The translations under genes were made by a program, and so were the position numbers. Source: Prevotella sp. 10(H) (GTDB lineage: Bacteria; Bacteroidota; Bacteroidia; Bacteroidales; Dysgonomonadaceae). Taken from it: a stretch of 64,000 nt of DNA. The stretch is from contig NZ_JOMI01000003.1 in the NCBI RefSeq assembly GCF_000711235.1, positions 558,001 through 622,000 of the forward strand, written 5' to 3'. The notes beneath the pieces were generated by a model. That model saw nothing but the letters and a program-made list of their open reading frames with translations, had not been told where the DNA came from and did no database searches. Positions 45,715 to 54,582 of this stretch are shown here, one piece after another (positions within the stretch are counted from its first letter, which is position 1; every line of letters starts with the position of its first letter).

Positions 45715-46006
45715 CCGGTAGCTTATAGCTGTTAGCCGATAGCTCTTTGATTTTTTTTAATTGACAGTTGATATGTTGAATGTTGAAAGTGTGTTGTGGG
45801 CTACTCATTGTCAACTATTCACTGTAACGTTACTTTTGTTACCTTTTAACTATATATTGTTAATTTATGTGAGTACGGTATCTGTTTTTCTACATCAAGC
45901 GAGACGAAGTAAAAAAAGCTAATGGCTAAAAGCTAACAGCTAATAGCTGAAAAAAGTTACTTTCGTTACTTTTTAACATAATATAGTTAATAAATGTAAA
46001 TAGGGT
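45715..46006. repeat. Composite intergenic repeat region between MFS and pepC genes
   Basis: TAGCTTA/TAGCTGT/TAGCCGA heptamers (45720-45745) reappear inverted at 45914-45951. GTTGANN units lie near 45765-45790. A stretch of about 45 bases at 45830-45875 (GTTACTTTTGTTACC...) is repeated with changes at 45957-46000 (GTTACTTTCGTTACT...). No gene is visible in this 460-bp gap. Confidence 0.6.
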
Positions 46007-46045
46007 TTATTAACCGTTCATTATTAATTATTCATCGATTTCTGC

Positions 46046-46053
46046 TATTTTTG
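46046..46053 (+). promoter_or_regulatory. Promoter -7 box for pepC
   Basis: TATTTTTG, 33 bases before the ATG at 46086. Confidence 0.5.
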
Positions 46054-46085
46054 TAATACTAAACTATTAAATGAATTATCTATCT

Positions 46086-47465
46086 ATGAAAAAAATTATA
46101 TTGACAGGAGCCTTGTTATTTACGGCAGTGTTTCTTTCTGCGCAAAGTATAGCGGAAAGTGATCTGCAGGACATTCAATCGAGTTTCAAACGGGATGCAT
46201 CTACCAAAGCAATCCAGAATATTCTGACTACGAATGCTAATATAACAGCCAATGCACTGAATCATGACCTGCAAGGGCAAATAGATCATTATTTCCGATA
46301 CAGGGTCAAGGTAAGGGGGATTACCGACCAGAAGAGTTCGGGTCGTTGCTGGATGTTCACTTCAATGAACGTGCTGCGTCCGTCGATAATGGAGAAATAT
46401 AATATCAGCGAGTTCGACTTTTCCCATAATTACCTTTATTTCTGGGATATATTTGAAAAGGCGAACTTATTCCTCGAAAATATTATAGGTACAAGCAAAG
46501 AATCATTTGGCGACAGGGCGGTAGAATATCTTTTCAAATCTCCTGTAAGTGACGGCGGCGTGTGGAACCTGTATTACAATGCAGGAGAGAAATACGGGGT
46601 TGTGCCCAAAGAAATAATGCCTGAGACGGCACATTCCAATAATACAAGACAAATGCTTGGATTAGTGAATGAAAAGCTTCGTGCGGGAGGTTATGCTATA
46701 AGGGAGCAGGCAGCATCGGGGAAGAAGCTGAATGATCTGCGGAAAGAAAAGACAGTTATACTTAAAGATGTATACCGCATTCTTGCATTATGCCTAGGTG
46801 AACCGCCTACAGAATTTACATGGAGATATAAAGACCGTAACGGGGTAATAAAAGAGTTGAGAAATTACACTCCGAAACAGTTTTATAAAGCCATTACACC
46901 GGAAGATTACTCGCCTGACAATTATATTATGGTGATGAACGACCCTACAAGGGAATATTATAAAATGTACGAAATACAGAATTATAAAAATACGATAGAA
47001 GGTATTAACTGGATATATCTGAACCTGCCGAATGAAGACATTAAGAAAGCAGCGCTTGCATCTATAAAGAACGATGAAGCTATGTATGCTTCGTGCGATG
47101 TGGGTAAGCAGATGAACCGTGAATCGGGTATTCTCGATCCTTCGATGTATGATTACCAGTCGCTGTTGGGAGTGGATTTATCGATGGATAAAAAGGCGCG
47201 AATTCTGACCCGTCAGAGCGGATCGAGCCATGCCATGACATTGATCGGCTGCGATACCGATGTTAGCGATTCTCCGGTGAAATGGGAATTTGAAAACAGT
47301 TGGGGTGCTTCGTCGGGCAACAGGGGATATCTGACATTTACCGACAAATGGTTCGATGAGTACATGTTCCGGCTTGTAGTGCACAAAAAGTATCTGGATG
47401 CGAAAGCAGTGGAATGTTTAAGCCAGAAGCCAATACAGTTGCCGATGTGGGATTATATGAACTGA
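46086..47465 (+). CDS. pepC: Secreted C1 (papain-clan) aminopeptidase, PepC/bleomycin-hydrolase-like
   Basis: 459 residues from the ATG at 46086 (an in-frame ATG at 46071 adds five). SSGRCWMFTSMNVLRPSIM contains the active Cys, GSSHAMTLIGCD the His and WEFENSWGASSGNRGYLTF the Asn, as in PepC/bleomycin hydrolase. The first 20 residues (MKKIILTGALLFTAVFLSA) are a clear signal peptide, unlike the cytosolic PepC of lactobacilli. It should trim peptides in the periplasm or outside. Single gene. Confidence 0.9.
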   Translation: MKKIILTGALLFTAVFLSAQSIAESDLQDIQSSFKRDASTKAIQNILTTNANITANALNHDLQGQIDHYFRYRVKVRGITDQKSSGRCWMFTSMNVLRPSIMEKYNISEFDFSHNYLYFWDIFEKANLFLENIIGTSKESFGDRAVEYLFKSPVSDGGVWNLYYNAGEKYGVVPKEIMPETAHSNNTRQMLGLVNEKLRAGGYAIREQAASGKKLNDLRKEKTVILKDVYRILALCLGEPPTEFTWRYKDRNGVIKELRNYTPKQFYKAITPEDYSPDNYIMVMNDPTREYYKMYEIQNYKNTIEGINWIYLNLPNEDIKKAALASIKNDEAMYASCDVGKQMNRESGILDPSMYDYQSLLGVDLSMDKKARILTRQSGSSHAMTLIGCDTDVSDSPVKWEFENSWGASSGNRGYLTFTDKWFDEYMFRLVVHKKYLDAKAVECLSQKPIQLPMWDYMN

Positions 47466-47717
47466 AAAGAATAGTGGCTGAAAATCAAGTGTATAAGATT
47501 CAGGTAGGATTTATCTTTTTTCTTTACGAAGAATGAATGTAATGTTAAAATGGTTTAATATATATAGGTTTTAGGTGTCGAAATGTTAGCATAATTTATA
47601 AAAAATATGTTTTATAATATGTTTTTTTATTTGGTGAGGTTCGTTTTATGTCGTTCCTTTGTACCGATAACCAAACAATCTTTATTTACCTTAAGCCTAA
47701 TACCTAATTTAACTCAC
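47466..47717. other. Intergenic stretch after pepC
   Basis: AT-rich, no gene supported. A promoter-like pair (TTTG near 47635, CTTTG near 47655) lies before the hairpin at 47718, so a short RNA ending there is possible. Confidence 0.3.
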
Positions 47718-47756
47718 ACATAAGAGGAGGTTTCTAAAAGGAGCCTCCTCTTATGT
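47718..47756. terminator. Strong hairpin between pepC and prmA
   Basis: 13-bp arms ACATAAGAGGAGG / CCTCCTCTTATGT with a 13-nt loop, 4 bases from the prmA stop. It serves plus-strand RNA best (CTTTT follows). Confidence 0.75.
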
Positions 47757-47759
47757 CTT

Positions 47760-48602
47760 TTATGCCATTTTAGTAAACTTTACCGCCACCCAGTTGTCTT
47801 TGGTTATATTGTTGTTAAATACCAGCCCGTTTCTTTGGCACTCTTCTTGTATGGCAGGTATATCCTCTTCATAGAAGCCACTCATAAATAGACAGCCTCC
47901 GGCATTGAGTACCGAAGAATATACATGGATGTCATTTAGTAAGATATTGCGGTTGATATTTGCCAATATGATATCGTAACTGTTGCCGCCGAGTAATTCC
48001 GCCCCGCCTATTTCTACCGATACGTTTTCGATATAGTTAAACTTCAGGTTCTCGATAGCATTGTCGTATGCCCATTTGTCGATGTCTATAGCGGTTATTG
48101 GATTTGCGCCGCACATAGAGGCTAATATCGCAAGTATGGCTGTACCGGTGCCCATATCTAATACAGACTTCCCTGCGAAATCATTATTCAGGATTTCCCT
48201 TATCATTAACTCGGTTGTCTGGTGATGTCCTGTACCGAAAGCCATTTTTGGGTCGATATATATATTGTATTCATATGTAGCGGGTACATTGTGGAAGGTA
48301 CTCTGGATAATGCAACGGTTGTCTATAATCAGAGGCTGGAAGTAGTTCTTCTCCCATTCTTCGTTCCAGTTTTTATCTTCTATACTTTTGAAAGTGTAGA
48401 TGATTTCCGCTTCGATGGGCAATTCGTTCAGTACTCTGTCGAGTTCCGGAACATCGAACAAGCTACTTTGTATATATGCAGTTGTTCCGAGTTCGTCTTC
48501 GACAAAACTTTCGAAACCTATTTCTGCAATAGTCGCAGATAATACACTGTTGACAATCTCGTTATTGGGCGTACAGATGAATTTTACTTCTATATAGTTC
48601 AT
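47760..48602 (-). CDS. prmA: Ribosomal protein L11 methyltransferase
   Basis: 280 residues from the ATG at 48602 (MNYIEVKF); an in-frame upstream ATG lies inside the promoter region (box at 48621-48628) and is rejected. N-terminal L11-binding domain (about 1-70), then the SAM-binding VLDMGTGTAILAILASMCGA, AIDIDKWAYDNAIENLKFN and DIILANINRNILLNDI. It trimethylates L11 in the cytosol. Confidence 0.94.
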   Translation of the reverse strand: MNYIEVKFICTPNNEIVNSVLSATIAEIGFESFVEDELGTTAYIQSSLFDVPELDRVLNELPIEAEIIYTFKSIEDKNWNEEWEKNYFQPLIIDNRCIIQSTFHNVPATYEYNIYIDPKMAFGTGHHQTTELMIREILNNDFAGKSVLDMGTGTAILAILASMCGANPITAIDIDKWAYDNAIENLKFNYIENVSVEIGGAELLGGNSYDIILANINRNILLNDIHVYSSVLNAGGCLFMSGFYEEDIPAIQEECQRNGLVFNNNITKDNWVAVKFTKMA

Positions 48603-48620
48603 GACAATTTTAATTTGATG

Positions 48621-48628
48621 CAAAGGTA
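48621..48628 (-). promoter_or_regulatory. Promoter -7 box for prmA
   Basis: Minus-strand TACCTTTG, 19 bases before the prmA ATG at 48602. Confidence 0.55.
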
Positions 48629-48715
48629 CATTTATTATTTCACTTTTATTTTATCTATACAAACGGATATTTGCTTGAATATTTACCTTCAAAATAAAAA
48701 TGAAAATATATTTTT

Positions 48716-48723
48716 TACTTTTG
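48716..48723 (+). promoter_or_regulatory. Promoter -7 box for the DUF554 gene
   Basis: TACTTTTG, 32 bases before the ATG at 48756; supports that start over a 47-codon longer open frame. Confidence 0.55.
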
Positions 48724-48755
48724 TGAGAAATAATCTGAACGGTGAAAAACTATTT

Positions 48756-49451
48756 ATGATAGGGACGTTAATAAATACAGGAGCAATTATAGGAGGAAGT
48801 CTGCTGGGGCTGGCAATACACTCTCGCCTTTCTTCCAAAATGACAAATATTATTTTTCAGGGCATCGGGCTTGTCACTATGACGATAGGTATATCTATGG
48901 CCTTGAAAACTGAAAGTATGATTCTTGTATTGGTCAGTATTGTGTCCGGTGCCATTATAGGGCAGGGAATAGATATCGATAAATATATCCGTAAGTTTTC
49001 CGCTTATTTGCAATCCAAAAGTAAGGGTCTTAAAACGGATAGGGACGATACTTCCGACCGCTTTACCGAAGGTTTTATTACGGCATCTGTTCTGTTTTGT
49101 GCCGGTTCACTGGGGATATTAGGGGCAATAGAAGACGGAATAGGGAATTCTCCCGACCTGTTGGTGACAAAATCGATAATCGACGGTGTTTCCTCTGTGG
49201 CTTTGGCCGCTTCTTTCGGTATATGTATACTTTTCTCTTCCGTTCCCGTGCTGATTTATCAGGGAGGGATTACTTTATTCGCCGCGTTTATTATGCGTTA
49301 TATGAGTGAAGATATGACTGCTAATATGACGGGAGTAGGGGGCATTCTGCTGATAGGGCTCGGTATCAGTATTCTTAAGATAAAGGATGTGAATGTGACA
49401 AATATGCTTCCTGCCTTAATTATCGTGGTGATACTTTCCTATTTCTTGTAA
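48756..49451 (+). CDS. DUF554 family inner-membrane protein
   Basis: 231 residues from the ATG at 48756. MIGTLINTGAIIGGSLLGLA is the normal DUF554 start, followed by about six membrane helices (FVTASVLFCAGSLGILGAIE-type segment near 125-150, then GGITLFAAFIMRYM and ILLIGLGISILKI). The family (YdfK of Bacillus) has been linked to uptake or mechanosensing but its function is not settled. Single gene with its own promoter box. Confidence 0.88.
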   Translation: MIGTLINTGAIIGGSLLGLAIHSRLSSKMTNIIFQGIGLVTMTIGISMALKTESMILVLVSIVSGAIIGQGIDIDKYIRKFSAYLQSKSKGLKTDRDDTSDRFTEGFITASVLFCAGSLGILGAIEDGIGNSPDLLVTKSIIDGVSSVALAASFGICILFSSVPVLIYQGGITLFAAFIMRYMSEDMTANMTGVGGILLIGLGISILKIKDVNVTNMLPALIIVVILSYFL

Positions 49452-49519
49452 ATAATGATTCTATTTACATAAAAAAGGGCCGAACATTATGCCGACCCGA
49501 TATAAAGAGAAAGAAGGGT

Positions 49520-50026
49520 TTATTTTTTACCTTTTATGGCTGATTCTTGCAATGTTTTGAGAGCCTCTTCTTCAAAATTGCCTTTTGTTGAAAAGATTGT
49601 CACTTTTTTATTAGAAATTACTACAACACTGATTTCTTTACATATATTTCCTTGCTTAACAACAAATGCCTTCCCAACAATGTCAGACTCATTTGTATCT
49701 ATCTCAGTATGTCCTGCTATTGTTCTGAATAGATCTATTGCTTCCTGGTAGAATTTGTCGAGATTGGGGTTCTTACCTTTATACTCTATATAGCAGCTTT
49801 CATCAGTTTGCATCAATATTTTTCCTTGTTGGCCACCGACCATATGCGCCATGGATTTTATGGTCTTCATTTGTTCTTTTGTTGAGATAGCAGATGTGAA
49901 GCCTTTAGTATTTTTATATTTACTAATTAGTTTATCGACTGGTTCCTGGGCCTGAATGGCGGATGAAAAAAGGAGTGTAATGATACAAAAAAGAGCAGGA
50001 AGAGTAATGCTTTTAAAATTTGTCAT
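49520..50026 (-). CDS. DUF4252 family secreted protein
   Basis: 168 residues with a signal peptide (about 1-26, ending AIQAQ). EPVDKLISKYKNTKGFTSAI and VISNKKVTIFSTKGNFEEEA match DUF4252, a Bacteroidota family of small secreted proteins often near anti-sigma/sigma pairs. No such pair is nearby here. Probably periplasmic. Function unknown. Confidence 0.7.
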   Translation of the reverse strand: MTNFKSITLPALFCIITLLFSSAIQAQEPVDKLISKYKNTKGFTSAISTKEQMKTIKSMAHMVGGQQGKILMQTDESCYIEYKGKNPNLDKFYQEAIDLFRTIAGHTEIDTNESDIVGKAFVVKQGNICKEISVVVISNKKVTIFSTKGNFEEEALKTLQESAIKGKK

Positions 50027-50194
50027 GTCTTTAATTATTAGTTTTGTTAGATGTGTTAGTTATAATTACAAAAGTCTATTCTCAAGCAGAATATCTGCAA
50101 AAGTATAAAATTTAACTTATAGAATAGAGAGTTATCTAAAATAAAAAGCATTATCTACTTTTCATTATTGAGGCAGATATTACTAAGTAGTATA

Positions 50195-50222
50195 AACAAA
50201 ATAAGCTGCTATCTTAGCAGCT
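50195..50222 (-). terminator. Terminator of tRNA-His
   Basis: Minus strand: arms AGCTGCTA / TAGCAGCT with a 3-nt loop, then TATTTTGTTT. Confidence 0.8.
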
Positions 50223-50231
50223 CATTTTCCG

Positions 50232-50306
<75 letters not shown>

Positions 50307-50324
50307 ATTTTTGCAATTGCGGTG

Positions 50325-50332
50325 CAAATATA
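50325..50332 (-). promoter_or_regulatory. Promoter -7 box for tRNA-His
   Basis: Minus-strand TATATTTG, 19 bases before the tRNA. The rest of the 500-bp gap (50027-50526) holds only this tRNA unit and the symporter promoter. Confidence 0.55.
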
Positions 50333-50491
50333 TGTATTTTTATTGTAATAACAAGAGATACGAAAGAAAAAATATTTTATCTATACTATAGAAATTTTGA
50401 AGATAAAGACTATCAGAAACATGCTTATTGAACAAAATATAATTTAAATTTTAAAGAATTAAAAAATTTAGGCTTTCTCACCTCGAAAGTG

Positions 50492-50499
50492 TATTTTTG
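50492..50499 (+). promoter_or_regulatory. Promoter -7 box for the symporter-peptidase operon
   Basis: TATTTTTG, 27 bases before the ATG at 50527. Confidence 0.5.
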
Positions 50500-50526
50500 T
50501 AAACAGACTTTTTATCTGTTTTTTGA

Positions 50527-51771
50527 ATGAGCATACTAAAGAATTACGCATTCACCCTGTTGCTGCTTGGGGGGATATTGACAGGCGGTATATGCGGCAT
50601 CGTCTTCGGGGAAGATGCTTCCGTAGTGAAGCCGGTAGGGGATATATTCCTCAATCTGATGTTTGTACTGATAGTGCCTCTGGTATTTTTTAGCGTGTCG
50701 TCGTCAATCTGCAATATGAAGCGGTCGAATGTTGTAGGAAAAGTAGTGACGAATATCATAGTCGTTTTCCTGCTTACGTCGGTCATAGCTGCGGTAGTAG
50801 CTTACCTTTTCACTTTGTTCTATAATCCGCTGGAAGGTGTCAGCCGGACGGATGTTTCGACTGTTATGCCGGAGCAGGTAGTAAGACAACTGACATCCGC
50901 AGAGATATTTGTCAATTTGTTTACAGTATCTGACTTTCAGCAACTGTTCACCAAATCGAACCTGTTGCCCCTGATTATATTCTCTATATTCTTCGGCTTA
51001 GCTACGGCATTTTCTAAGGAGAAAGGAAAGGTAGTCGCTGATTTATTGAACTCGGTAAATAACATCATACTGAAAATGATGGGTATTATTATGCTGGCAG
51101 CACCTGTAGGATTGGGATGCTACTTTGCCGATACAGTAGGTAAACTGGGCGGGCAGATACTGAACGGTTATATGCATGTGTTTATCCTTTACCTGATATT
51201 GACGGGTATATCGTTCTTTGTGCTTAATTCTGTATACGTGCTGCTGGCAGGCGGACGCAAGGCTTTTTTCACTTTCTGGCGCAATATTCCTACACCGTCA
51301 CTGATGGCAATTGCTACTTCGTCGAGTGCAGCCTGTATACCAGTGAATATTGAGGCATCGAAACGGATGGGTGTTTCTGAGAGCATTGCTGAAACGGTTA
51401 TTCCTTTGGGAACGAATATCCATAAGGACGGTTCGGTAATGGCGGGAGTATTGAAAGTAATATTCCTTTTCTCTATATTCGGACACGAACTTACTTCGTC
51501 TTCCAACATGTTCATGATTATCGGAATGGCGCTTCTGGTAGGGGCAGTGATGGGAGCAATACCCAGTGGGGGAATGACGGGAGAATTGCTGATATGTTCC
51601 GTGTTCGGTTTTTCACCTGAATTGGCAGGAACACTTATGATTATCAGTACTATTGTGGATATTCCGGCTACATTGCTCAATTCGACCGGAAATGTAGTGA
51701 GCGCCGTATTGGTAGCCCGACTGACGGAAGGAAAAGCCTGGATTAAGAATAAAATAACGCAAACAGAATAG
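50527..51771 (+). CDS. Dicarboxylate/amino acid:cation symporter (DAACS, GltP/DctA type)
   Basis: 414 residues with about eight helices and two re-entrant loops. PSLMAIATSSSAACIPVN is the serine-rich hairpin (HP1), PLGTNIHKDGSVMAGVLKV is the NMDGT-like helix with Lys in place of Met, and GAIPSGGMTGELLICSVF is HP2. It should import glutamate, aspartate or a related acid with Na+ or H+. The peptidase gene starts 12 bp after its stop, so the two form an operon. Confidence 0.88.
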   Translation: MSILKNYAFTLLLLGGILTGGICGIVFGEDASVVKPVGDIFLNLMFVLIVPLVFFSVSSSICNMKRSNVVGKVVTNIIVVFLLTSVIAAVVAYLFTLFYNPLEGVSRTDVSTVMPEQVVRQLTSAEIFVNLFTVSDFQQLFTKSNLLPLIIFSIFFGLATAFSKEKGKVVADLLNSVNNIILKMMGIIMLAAPVGLGCYFADTVGKLGGQILNGYMHVFILYLILTGISFFVLNSVYVLLAGGRKAFFTFWRNIPTPSLMAIATSSSAACIPVNIEASKRMGVSESIAETVIPLGTNIHKDGSVMAGVLKVIFLFSIFGHELTSSSNMFMIIGMALLVGAVMGAIPSGGMTGELLICSVFGFSPELAGTLMIISTIVDIPATLLNSTGNVVSAVLVARLTEGKAWIKNKITQTE

Positions 51772-51783
51772 ACCAAACAACAA

Positions 51784-53622
51784 ATGAGAAAGATTACATC
51801 GATATTATTCACATTATCCTTATTAATAACCGGATATGCCAAAGGGCAAGTTGCAGAAACGCCGGATTTATCAGCTCTTTACAAATCGATAGATTCGGAA
51901 GTAAATCCGAATCAAAAATCAGCCCCGCTTATCGGTATATCAGCCGGTCGCACAAAAACCGGAAGCTCGGTTGTGCAATGGACGTATATCGAAGCGGTAG
52001 TTAAAGCAGGCGGTAAACCCTTTATTATTCCGGTTATAAAAGATGCAACTATGCTCAGGGATATGGTAAAAGACCTCGACGGGCTGATAATGATTGGGGG
52101 AGAGGATATAAATCCGCCGTATTATAAAGAAAAGGCCATACCAAAAATGAATGATATAGACTCTGTCCGCGATATTTATGATTTTACTCTATTGAAACTG
52201 GCTACCGACCGCAATGTGCCCGTACTCGGTATTTGCAGGGGAATACAATTAATCAATGTAGCTTTTGGCGGAACGCTCTATCAGGATATACCCACTCAAC
52301 TGAAGGATAAAAGTGTAAACCATAAGCAGTCAGAACCGCGCGAAGTCGGTACACATACAATAAGCATAGAAAAAGATTCGAAACTCGCAGAGTTTCTCGG
52401 TGTGACAGAAGTGTCGGTAAATACGATGCATCATCAGGCAATAAAGAAAGTCGCGCCAAATTTTAAGTCGGTAGCTTCGACATCGGACGGTATTGTAGAA
52501 GCTATTGAGGCATATCCCAACCGTTCAATTATGGGAGTAGAATGGCATCCCGAGGGACATGTTTCAGGTGGCGATACTACTATGCTTAAACTGTTCAGAT
52601 TTATAGTAAAAGAAGCAAATACTTTCCGTAAAGCCAAAGAACTACATCGACGTATCCTGTCGGTAGATACCCATTGCGATACTCCTACCGAATTCAAGAA
52701 GGCAGGACTCGATATAGGCAAACGCGAAGAGAATCAGGTGAACATTCCTAAAATGGAAGAAGGAATGCTCGATGCTATTTTCTTTGCCGCTTATACGGCG
52801 CAAGGCCCGCGTGACAAAGTCTCTTCACAAAAGGCGGTTGACAAAATAGAGAAATATATAAAAGATACGCATCAACAGGTAGAAAATAATAAGGAGATTT
52901 GTGGCATAGCATACAATACGGCTGACCTTATACGGCTGAAAAAAGAAGGGAAGAAAGCTATCTTTATCGGAATAGAAAACGGATACGGAATAGGAAAGGA
53001 TATTTCGAATATTGCCCGTTTCAAAAAGATGGGAGTGAATTATATAACTCTTTGCCACACAAAAGACAATGATATTTGCGATACGTCTAGCGATACAAAG
53101 CATGAGTGGAACGGGTTAAGCCCTTTTGGTAAAGATGTGATTAAAGAAATGAACCGCCTGGGCGTATTGATTGATGTTTCTCATGTCGGGGAAAAGACAT
53201 TCTGGGATGTGATTCAACTTTCTACGCAGCCGATTATAGCCTCACATTCATCCGTACAGGCGCTGTGCTATCACGACCGTAACCTCACCGATAAACAAAT
53301 GCAGGCAATAGCCAAGAGTGGGGGAGTAATTCAGATATGCCTTGTCGACCTGTTTATAAATAAAGACCGTAAAAAAGCGAGCTTGACAGACGCTATAGAC
53401 CATATAGACTATGCAGTGAAGGTGGCAGGTATCGACCATGTCGGCATCGCTTCCGATTTCGACGGTGGTGGCGGGCTTATCGGCTGTCAGGGAAATAACG
53501 ATATGATAAATATTACTGTTAAGCTGATGGAAAGAGGTTATTCGGATGAAGATATAGCAAAAATATGGGGCGGCAATTTCCTTCGCGTACTTGATGAGGT
53601 GCAAAAGGGAGCGAAAGAATAG
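51784..53622 (+). CDS. Fused gamma-glutamyl hydrolase (C26) and membrane dipeptidase (M19)
   Basis: 612 residues: signal peptide (about 1-22), a PuuD-like class I amidotransferase domain (about 45-270) with LGICRGIQLINVAFGG (C151) and VEWHPEGH (H255, E257), then an M19 renal-dipeptidase domain (about 285-605) with DTHCD (H297, D299), GIENGYG (E398), DVSHVGE (H467) and ASHSS (H488) for the zinc pair, and VGIASDFDGGGG. The first half should cut gamma-glutamyl bonds and the second the freed dipeptide. Export and the symporter upstream suggest scavenging of gamma-glutamyl peptides such as glutathione. Confidence 0.88.
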   Translation: MRKITSILFTLSLLITGYAKGQVAETPDLSALYKSIDSEVNPNQKSAPLIGISAGRTKTGSSVVQWTYIEAVVKAGGKPFIIPVIKDATMLRDMVKDLDGLIMIGGEDINPPYYKEKAIPKMNDIDSVRDIYDFTLLKLATDRNVPVLGICRGIQLINVAFGGTLYQDIPTQLKDKSVNHKQSEPREVGTHTISIEKDSKLAEFLGVTEVSVNTMHHQAIKKVAPNFKSVASTSDGIVEAIEAYPNRSIMGVEWHPEGHVSGGDTTMLKLFRFIVKEANTFRKAKELHRRILSVDTHCDTPTEFKKAGLDIGKREENQVNIPKMEEGMLDAIFFAAYTAQGPRDKVSSQKAVDKIEKYIKDTHQQVENNKEICGIAYNTADLIRLKKEGKKAIFIGIENGYGIGKDISNIARFKKMGVNYITLCHTKDNDICDTSSDTKHEWNGLSPFGKDVIKEMNRLGVLIDVSHVGEKTFWDVIQLSTQPIIASHSSVQALCYHDRNLTDKQMQAIAKSGGVIQICLVDLFINKDRKKASLTDAIDHIDYAVKVAGIDHVGIASDFDGGGGLIGCQGNNDMINITVKLMERGYSDEDIAKIWGGNFLRVLDEVQKGAKE

Positions 53623-53656
53623 CGAAGTCAATCCTTTTTTTGCGACAAAATAATCG

Positions 53657-53664
53657 TATTTTTG
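53657..53664 (+). promoter_or_regulatory. Promoter -7 box for thyA
   Basis: TATTTTTG, 31 bases before the ATG at 53696. Confidence 0.5.
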
Positions 53665-53695
53665 TACTTTCCAACAGTAAAATATAAATCCACAT

Positions 53696-54490
53696 ATGAA
53701 GCAATATCACGACTTACTTAAACGTGTCCTTGCAGAGGGCATTCATAAAAGCGACCGCACGGGAACGGGTACAATCAGTGTATTTGGGCATCAGAGCCGC
53801 TACAATCTTGCAGATGGCTTTCCTGTGTTGACCACCAAGAAGCTGCATCTCAAATCAATTATATATGAACTGCTGTGGTTTCTTGCCGGGGATACCAATG
53901 CGAAATATCTACAGGAACACGGAGTCCGTATATGGAATGAGTGGGCCGATGAAAACGGTGATTTGGGACATATTTACGGATACCAGTGGCGTTCTTGGCC
54001 GGATTATAACGGCGGATTTATCGACCAGATAAGCGATGCGGTAAACACAATCAAGAATAATCCGGACTCGCGCCGTATCATTGTCAGTGCGTGGAATGTG
54101 GCCGATTTGCCGAATATGAATCTGCCGCCGTGTCATGCATTCTTCCAGTTTTATATTGCAGATGGTAGGTTAAGCCTGCAATTGTATCAGCGAAGTGCCG
54201 ATATATTTTTAGGAGTGCCATTCAATATTGCTTCCTATGCTTTATTGCTGCAAATGATGGCACAGGTGACAGGGCTGGAAGCCGGAGACTTTGTTCACAC
54301 GCTCGGTGATGCCCATATATATACCAATCATCTGGAGCAGGTAAATCTGCAGTTGACGCGCGATTTCCGTCCGTTACCGCGTATGGTAATCAATCCTGAT
54401 GTGAAAAATATCTTCGATTTCAAATATGAAGATTTTCAACTGGAAGGATATGATCCGCACCCGCATATAAAAGGAGAGGTTGCTGTATAA
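53696..54490 (+). CDS. thyA: Thymidylate synthase
   Basis: 264 residues, same length as E. coli Thy[21 protein letters not shown] is the phosphate loop, [15 protein letters not shown] has the catalytic Cys, [20 protein letters not shown] is the hallmark and [16 protein letters not shown] binds dUMP. It makes dTMP using methylene-tetrahydrofolate. folA, its frequent partner, does not follow; octamer repeats do. Confidence 0.98.
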   Translation: MKQYHDLLKRVLAEGIHKSDRTGTGTISVFGHQSRYNLADGFPVLTTKKLHLKSIIYELLWFLAGDTNAKYLQEHGVRIWNEWADENGDLGHIYGYQWRSWPDYNGGFIDQISDAVNTIKNNPDSRRIIVSAWNVADLPNMNLPPCHAFFQFYIADGRLSLQLYQRSADIFLGVPFNIASYALLLQMMAQVTGLEAGDFVHTLGDAHIYTNHLEQVNLQLTRDFRPLPRMVINPDVKNIFDFKYEDFQLEGYDPHPHIKGEVAV

Positions 54491-54491
54491 T

Positions 54492-54575
54492 AATTAGTAA
54501 ATTTGAAAATTAGTAGATTTGAGAATGATTCTATTGTCTGATTTGCTAATTTACTAATCTGCTAATCTGCTAATT
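54492..54575. repeat. Octamer repeat with inverted halves between thyA and the membrane protein
   Basis: First half ATTAGTAA/ATTTGAAA/ATTAGTAG/ATTTGAGA; second half ATTTGCTA/ATTTACTA/ATCTGCTA/ATCTGCTA. The halves are partly complementary (ATTAGTAAAT with ATTTACTAAT) and could fold. Related units occur after the next gene. Confidence 0.65.
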
Positions 54576-54582
54576 AAGAACA

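Noticed and set aside
48615-48755. 47-codon extension of the DUF554 protein
   Set aside because: It crosses a TACTTTTG promoter box and lacks family similarity.
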